DNA of 11,136 bases from an uncultured Prevotellaceae bacterium (GTDB lineage Bacteria; Bacteroidota; Bacteroidia; Bacteroidales; Bacteroidaceae). Shown piece after piece: positions 7,581 to 11,136 of this stretch. Location of the stretch: contig CAMJLI010000055.1 in assembly GCA_946406585.1 (NCBI GenBank), forward strand, positions 1 to 11,136, read 5' to 3'. The notes under the pieces were generated by a model, which had not been told where the DNA came from, did no database searches, and was given only the letters and a program-made list of their open reading frames with translations. The position numbers and the translations under genes are program-made. How positions within the stretch are numbered: the stretch's first letter is position 1; the number at the start of each line of letters is the position of its first letter.

Positions 7581-7682
7581 TCTACATGATCTTGTTTTAC
7601 CCAAAACGGCATGTCAACAAATTCACAAGGAATTTCTTGACACGCCATCCAGCCGAATAGACTGTGGAGTGTAGGTTTTGGC

Positions 7683-7772
7683 CTACTTGCTCTTATGCCT
7701 GTTCTTTCTCAGTCTCTTCTTACGCTTGTGGGTGGCCATTTTGTGGCCCTTTTTCTTTTTTCCGTTTGGCAT
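7683..7772 (-). CDS. 29-residue highly basic AURKAIP1/COX24 (mS38-like) protein
   Basis: A short ORF, ATG at 7770-7772 and TAG at 7683-7685, encodes 29 residues, about half of them Lys or Arg. It begins MPNGKKKKGHKMATHK and ends RLRKNRHKSK. The central MATHKRKKRLRKNR pattern is that of the AURKAIP1/COX24 (DUF1713) family, whose mitochondrial member mS38 is a small-subunit ribosomal protein; tiny versions are annotated in Bacteroidetes. A role on the ribosome is therefore likely but inferred. Spacing is 74 nt after HU and 102 nt before the RNase, all on one strand. No TAnnTTTG box lies directly upstream, so read-through from the HU promoter is the simplest model. The ORF is easily missed because of its size. 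Confidence 0.82.
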   Translation of the reverse strand: MPNGKKKKGHKMATHKRKKRLRKNRHKSK

Positions 7773-7846
7773 AACTGATTAATTGATTGGATTGATATTT
7801 TGTTTTAATGCGTATTGTTGAGAAATTGATAACGGAATGCCGTTTT

Positions 7847-8149
7847 TCAATCTTCAAAATCTTCGGCAACGTCTTCACCCTTCATCTTGCTTACGAAGCT
7901 CTTGGCAGGCTTGAAGCTGGGGAAATCGTGGGCAGCAATCACCAAGGTGGTGTTCTTGGAAATGTTGCGGGCTGTCTTTTCTGCTCTGTGCTTCACAATG
8001 AAGCTACCGAAGCCTCTCAGGTAAACATTTTCCTTTTCCAGAAGGCTGTCCTTTATTACCTCCATGAATGATTCAACAGTTGTTGCTATGTCCTTCTTTG
8101 CGAGACCTGTCGATGCCGAAATCTTGTTTATTATGTCTGCTTTAGTCAT
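7847..8149 (-). CDS. HU family DNA-binding protein
   Basis: 100-residue nucleoid-associated protein that binds and bends DNA as a dimer. The start is taken at the ATG 8147-8149 (MTKADIINKISASTGL), the standard HU beginning. An in-frame Met at 8284 would add 45 unrelated residues reading through the promoter and is rejected. The helical dimerisation part spans 1-40. The signature GFGSF is at 46-50, and the beta-arm region RNISKNTTLVIAAHDFPSFKPAK is at about 61-83. The acidic tail GEDVAEDFED (91-100) extends past the usual HU end of about 90 residues. It is first in the HU, small basic protein, RNase set. A well-formed promoter lies upstream, with an AT-rich leader of roughly 47-50 nt and no Shine-Dalgarno site. 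A weak hairpin (AACGG/CCGTT, 7831-7844) follows the stop. Confidence 0.94.
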   Translation of the reverse strand: MTKADIINKISASTGLAKKDIATTVESFMEVIKDSLLEKENVYLRGFGSFIVKHRAEKTARNISKNTTLVIAAHDFPSFKPAKSFVSKMKGEDVAEDFED

Positions 8150-8202
8150 TATTATATAGATTTTGTTGTTGTGAATTTTTACTACGTTGCATTTTGGGTT
8201 TG

Positions 8203-8233
8203 CAAATATACGTGTTTTTGCTGTGATTTGAAA
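8203..8233 (-). promoter_or_regulatory. Promoter of the HU gene (-33 TTTC, -7 TATATTTG)
   Basis: On the minus strand, TTTC (8233 to 8230, one mismatch to TTTG) is followed by a 19-nt spacer and a perfect TATATTTG box (8210 to 8203). This fits the Bacteroidetes consensus TTTG-N19-21-TAnnTTTG. It would give a 5' leader of about 50 nt rich in A and T. Confidence 0.68.
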
Positions 8234-8385
8234 ATTTATCTTGGGAATTTTTTCTTTTTTAATCCTAAAAAAGGTGGTTTTCACTAATTTGCTCCATTTT
8301 AATGCTTTATATTGTTTGAAAAGTTATCCTGTTTGATGTGTCTTTACATTTTGGCTTGTGATTTTTATATTACAAAAGGTATGTC

Positions 8386-8418
8386 AAAAAAAGCGGCGAA
8401 CCAAGAGATTCGCCGCTT
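8386..8418 (-). terminator. Intrinsic terminator of the BY-kinase/HAD operon
   Basis: A perfect 10-bp GC-rich stem, AAGCGGCGAA (8391-8400) with TTCGCCGCTT (8409-8418), has an 8-nt loop. On the minus strand a run of T (8392 to 8386) follows. It lies 7 nt after the stop of the HAD gene. Confidence 0.9.
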
Positions 8419-8424
8419 CTTAGA

Positions 8425-8859
8425 TTATCCTAAACTCCACCAGTGCTTGCGCTTTGGTGCTGAGTGGTCGTTAAGACTTGTTTTTCGTGCTTCTGATATC
8501 ATGTCTTCAAACGACTTGCCTTCTTTGATCATGCTGTACATGGTCCCCCAGTCGGGAAGGCCACCCACATTGCGGTCGTCTATCCATACTTCTGCCTTTA
8601 TTTTGCGCGAGAAGTGGTTGTTATACTCCTTGCGTTCTTCAGGATAGTCTTTGTTGACGGCATAGAATTCAACACCACGTTGCCTGCACCATTCCACAGC
8701 CTCGTCGAGCAATTCGTTCTCACGAACTGTCCACAAGATTACTTGGTGTCTGTCGGCTATGAGCATCTTTAGCGTGTCGATGGCGAAAGGTATCTCCGCG
8801 CCTATCTCTGGATAGCGATGCTCCACAATGGTGCCGTCGAAATCTACTGCAATGACCAT
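8425..8859 (-). CDS. Small HAD-superfamily phosphatase, possibly acting on a sugar phosphate
   Basis: 144-residue cytoplasmic protein. Motif I is VDFDGTIV (nucleophile D6, acid/base D8), motif II is WTVR (T44), a Lys near 86-88 fits motif III, and motif IV is WIDDRNVGG (D94, D95). Only a minimal insertion separates the motifs, so it is a capless or nearly capless HAD protein similar to small Bacteroides HAD-like proteins. The substrate cannot be read from sequence. The start ATG at 8857-8859 lies 9 nt after the stop of the BY-kinase, and a strong terminator follows, so the two are cotranscribed and this is the last gene. That placement suggests, without proof, a phosphate-removal step linked to exopolysaccharide precursors. 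The tail after about residue 125 (KTSLNDHSAPKRKHWWSLG) is basic and aromatic, and looks like a variable extension. Confidence 0.85.
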   Translation of the reverse strand: MVIAVDFDGTIVEHRYPEIGAEIPFAIDTLKMLIADRHQVILWTVRENELLDEAVEWCRQRGVEFYAVNKDYPEERKEYNNHFSRKIKAEVWIDDRNVGGLPDWGTMYSMIKEGKSFEDMISEARKTSLNDHSAPKRKHWWSLG

Positions 8860-8868
8860 GAGATGGTG

Positions 8869-11136
8869 TTATAGTTTGATGGATGTATCGTTCTTGTTGC
8901 TGTAGTGGCTGTTGCTGTAGTTGCCGTACGAGCCATAGGTGCCGTAGCCGCCGTAGCCGCCGTAGCCGCCGTAGTTGCCATACTTGCCATAACTTGTGTA
9001 ACGGCTGTATTTGCCATATTTTCCATAGCCATAATAGTAGCCGTACTTCTTCTTCGACATGTCGATACCATTGATGACAATGGCCATGTTGGGCAACTTC
9101 TTCTCGTTGTGTAGTGTGTTCACCAAGTCGAAGCTCGACTTCGGAGTGTAGTCGGCACGACACATGTAGATGGTGGCATCGATTACGCGACCTACCTGGA
9201 GGGTATCTGTAACAAGACCCACAGGAGCGGTATCGATGAGCACGTAGTCGTAGTTGGCTTTCAGTATGTCTATGACAGTCTCAAGCGACTGGCGGGAAAT
9301 AAGTTCTGATGGGTTTGGTGGAACGGGGCCTGCAAGCAGCAAGTCGAGGTTGCCATTAACACCAGAAGGAATGATCTGGCTTCTTACATCCACGTCTGAT
9401 GGATTCTCCATTGCGAGCAATGGGGTGATGCCATGCTTGTGGTCGTCTATTTCGAAAAGTTCTGCCAGACGAGGCTTACGGATGTCAAGACCCACCAATA
9501 TCACTTTCTTGCCCAGCAAGGCGAAACTCACTGCCAGGTTGGCACAGTTGAATGTCTTGCCCTCGCCGGAGGTTGTGGAAGTGAACATGATGACTTTCTG
9601 GCCTTCACGCAGCATGAATTGTACATTTGTACGCATGGCGCGGAAGATTTCTTCCATCTGGTTGTTCTTGTTTTCGTGTACCACGATGTCGGCCTTCGTC
9701 TTTGCCGTCTCGCTTGCAACAGCAACGTCGGCAATGATTGGCAGCGGTGTGAGACGAGCCACATCATCGTGACCTTCTATCTTGTATCTGAACAGTTTCA
9801 GGAGGAAGAGCACCAAGCCTGGAATGATAAGGCCTGCAACCAGGGCAATAGGAATGACCACTGTTGGCACAGGAGTGATCTGGCCATTGCTTTCCGGAGC
9901 CTCGATCAGTTTGCCTTTGTCGGCAGTGGAAGCCAATGAGATGGAGTTCTCTTCACGTTTCTGAAGCAGCATCAGGTAGAGGCCAGACCTAACTTCTTGC
10001 TGGCGGCCTATCTGTGTCAGCATGCGCTCTTGCTCTGGGGTGGAGGAGATTTGATTGGTGAATTTGCTAAATTGCTGCTGTATGCTGTTGCGCTGGATCT
10101 CCATGTTCTTGCGACTCTGGGCCATTGCCCTTTTGATGCTGGCACTCAAGTCGTCAAGTTGTGCTGTCAGCGGCAGCACTGAAGGGCTCTCCTCAGATGC
10201 TGAGCGGAGCAGTCTGTTACGCTGCATCACTACCTCGTTGTATTTGCTGATGAGGCTTGATGCAGTACCATCAGATAGTCCAACGTTTGATGGCAGAGTC
10301 TGATATTGGTTTTCGCTTCTGTCCATGTAGTCGGATATGCTGTTGAGCAGAGCCATCTGGGTATTGGCTTCGGCCAGTTTGCGGTCATATTCGTTTGAAC
10401 CAGTCATGGCAGATGTAGCGTTCATGCGGAGTTCTGTCATGTGTTGGCTCTTCTTGTAAGCCTCGAGCTGGCCTTCGGTCTCACCAAGTTCAGCATTGAT
10501 TTTCTCAAGACGTCCGTTGATGAATTCTTCAGTGCGGTATGCCACTTCGTTCTTGTCTTCATTAGCCTGACGGTTGTAGCAGATGGCAAGTTGGTTCAAG
10601 TAGTCTATCGAACGTCTTGGAATCTCATCGATGATGGTCATCTTCACGATGGTCGTGTTCTTTGAAGTTGGTGAGATGCTGAAATAGCGCTTGAACTTCT
10701 TGGAGGCAATGAGTGGGGTATTGATGGTGACAAACATCGTGCTGCCTTCTCCAAGTGTGGAATTGCCATTGGAAGTGAATGTCAGATTTCCTGCACGAGT
10801 CTTGATGGTTTGAGGTAGTGATGTGAATGTCTTCTCAATGCTGTATGGGCCTTTTGAGTAGCCTTCTTCGTTGGTTACGAAATATGTTCCAGACACCTTG
10901 ATGTTGCCTTTCTCTTTGGTCAATGTCAGGTTTATTGGAACCCTGATGTTTTCCAAATGTGCGGCATCAATGTCTACTGTTATTGGTTGTGTCTTGTATA
11001 GCAAAATGTTCTTCACACGTCCCTTCATCTCATAACTCACATAGAGCTTGAGGTCTCTTACCACGTCGGCCGCGAGTGTGAAGGATGACAATATTTCCAT
11101 TTCATTGTCGATACCCTCGGTGTTGGAGATGATACC
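8869..11136 (-). CDS. Wzc-like polysaccharide co-polymerase/BY-family tyrosine kinase (5' end outside window)
   Basis: At least 755 residues. The frame stays open to the window edge, so the N-terminus (first membrane helix, Wzz start) is missing and the Met at 11100 is internal. Numbering from that Met: 1-160 is the Wzz/periplasmic region, beginning with EILSSFTLAADVV; 190-350 is a long helical, coiled-coil-rich arm; 354-405 is the GNVR-type segment (PEQERMLTQIGRQQEV); about 413-436 is the second membrane helix. The cytoplasmic kinase has Walker A SGEGKT (511-516), Walker A' VILVGLDIRKP (533-543) and Walker B YVLIDTAP (D623). The C-terminal tail, about 686-733, has 18 tyrosines, the autophosphorylation cluster typical of this class but unusually long and Gly-Tyr repetitive. 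It controls chain length and export of capsule or exopolysaccharide. The HAD gene follows after 9 nt. Confidence 0.93.
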   Translation of the reverse strand, partial: GIISNTEGIDNEMEILSSFTLAADVVRDLKLYVSYEMKGRVKNILLYKTQPITVDIDAAHLENIRVPINLTLTKEKGNIKVSGTYFVTNEEGYSKGPYSIEKTFTSLPQTIKTRAGNLTFTSNGNSTLGEGSTMFVTINTPLIASKKFKRYFSISPTSKNTTIVKMTIIDEIPRRSIDYLNQLAICYNRQANEDKNEVAYRTEEFINGRLEKINAELGETEGQLEAYKKSQHMTELRMNATSAMTGSNEYDRKLAEANTQMALLNSISDYMDRSENQYQTLPSNVGLSDGTASSLISKYNEVVMQRNRLLRSASEESPSVLPLTAQLDDLSASIKRAMAQSRKNMEIQRNSIQQQFSKFTNQISSTPEQERMLTQIGRQQEVRSGLYLMLLQKREENSISLASTADKGKLIEAPESNGQITPVPTVVIPIALVAGLIIPGLVLFLLKLFRYKIEGHDDVARLTPLPIIADVAVASETAKTKADIVVHENKNNQMEEIFRAMRTNVQFMLREGQKVIMFTSTTSGEGKTFNCANLAVSFALLGKKVILVGLDIRKPRLAELFEIDDHKHGITPLLAMENPSDVDVRSQIIPSGVNGNLDLLLAGPVPPNPSELISRQSLETVIDILKANYDYVLIDTAPVGLVTDTLQVGRVIDATIYMCRADYTPKSSFDLVNTLHNEKKLPNMAIVINGIDMSKKKYGYYYGYGKYGKYSRYTSYGKYGNYGGYGGYGGYGTYGSYGNYSNSHYSNKNDTSIKL
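8942..8974 (-). repeat. In-frame 9-bp tandem repeat encoding Gly-Tyr-Gly units
   Basis: On the + strand the unit CCGTAGCCG occurs three times without mismatch (8942-8968), followed by a partial CCGTAG. On the coding (minus) strand it gives repeated GGCTACGGC, read as Gly-Gly-Tyr units. Flanking Tyr units use other codons and spacers, so this block looks recently expanded. A change of copy number would keep the frame. Confidence 0.85.

Noticed and set aside
7671..7686. GTAGG/CCTAC inverted repeat at the end of the 29-residue gene as a terminator
   Set aside because: The stem is short and no T-run follows on the minus strand; read-through into rng is expected.
8150..8284. N-terminal extension of HU from an in-frame Met at 8284
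   Set aside because: It reads through the TATATTTG promoter and an AT-rich leader, and the added residues do not resemble HU, which starts naturally at 8149.
8942..8974. CRISPR-like direct repeats
   Set aside because: The units are 9 bp, contiguous without spacers and in frame within a coding region.
8720..9163. Open frames on both strands across the tyrosine-tail region
   Set aside because: They are low-complexity shadows of the 9-bp repeat and Gly-Tyr codons (Arg/Leu-, Ser/Cys- or Ala/Val-rich), overlapping the well-supported kinase and HAD genes.

Overview
The window looks like a chromosomal segment of a Bacteroidales bacterium, most likely of the Prevotella group. The reasons are the Bacteroidetes-type -7 promoter boxes (TAnnTTTG) before several genes, the lack of Shine-Dalgarno sites, a C10 peptidase ending in a Prevotella-style type IX secretion-like tail, BspA/DUF285 repeats, a cohesin-like plus dockerin-like surface protein, and HU next to an RNase G-like gene. 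No mobile element, CRISPR array, tRNA or rRNA was seen.

Left part (1-3212). The 3' end of a + strand gene, possibly a carbohydrate-active enzyme, meets tail to tail with a minus-strand YfbK-like von Willebrand factor A lipoprotein, and the two overlap by 11 nt. Upstream of the latter on the same strand is a secreted protein with DUF285 repeats, a cohesin-like domain and a dockerin-like C-terminus. A hairpin with a T-run lies between the two minus-strand genes.

Middle (3213-6005). A 206-nt divergent intergenic region holds a 20-bp perfect palindrome that contains the -7 box of the surface-protein gene. To its right are a free-standing AlaX-like tRNA editing protein and, 25 nt further on, a large secreted C10 (streptopain-type) cysteine peptidase with LRR_5/BspA-like repeats. 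Both start codons lie exactly 4 nt after a perfect TAnnTTTG box, which suggests leaderless or near-leaderless mRNAs. A strong bidirectional terminator (5974-6004) separates the peptidase from the next gene.

Right part (6006-8285). A minus-strand set runs HU, a 29-residue very basic protein of the AURKAIP1/COX24 (mS38-like) type, then the RNase E/G-family ribonuclease. HU has the best promoter in the window. All three serve nucleic-acid or ribosome housekeeping.

Right edge (8386-11136). A minus-strand operon begins beyond the window. It has a Wzc-like polysaccharide co-polymerase/BY-kinase with a remarkable 18-tyrosine tail, partly encoded by perfect 9-bp tandem repeats, followed 9 nt later by a small HAD-family phosphatase and then a strong intrinsic terminator. 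This is the distal part of an exopolysaccharide or capsule operon.

Most genes belong to recognisable families, and I see no clear undescribed multi-gene system. The items most worth a second look are the repeated TAnnTTTG-N4-ATG arrangement, the promoter palindrome, the tyrosine-tail repeat, the tiny basic ORF between HU and the RNase, and the combined cohesin/dockerin architecture.
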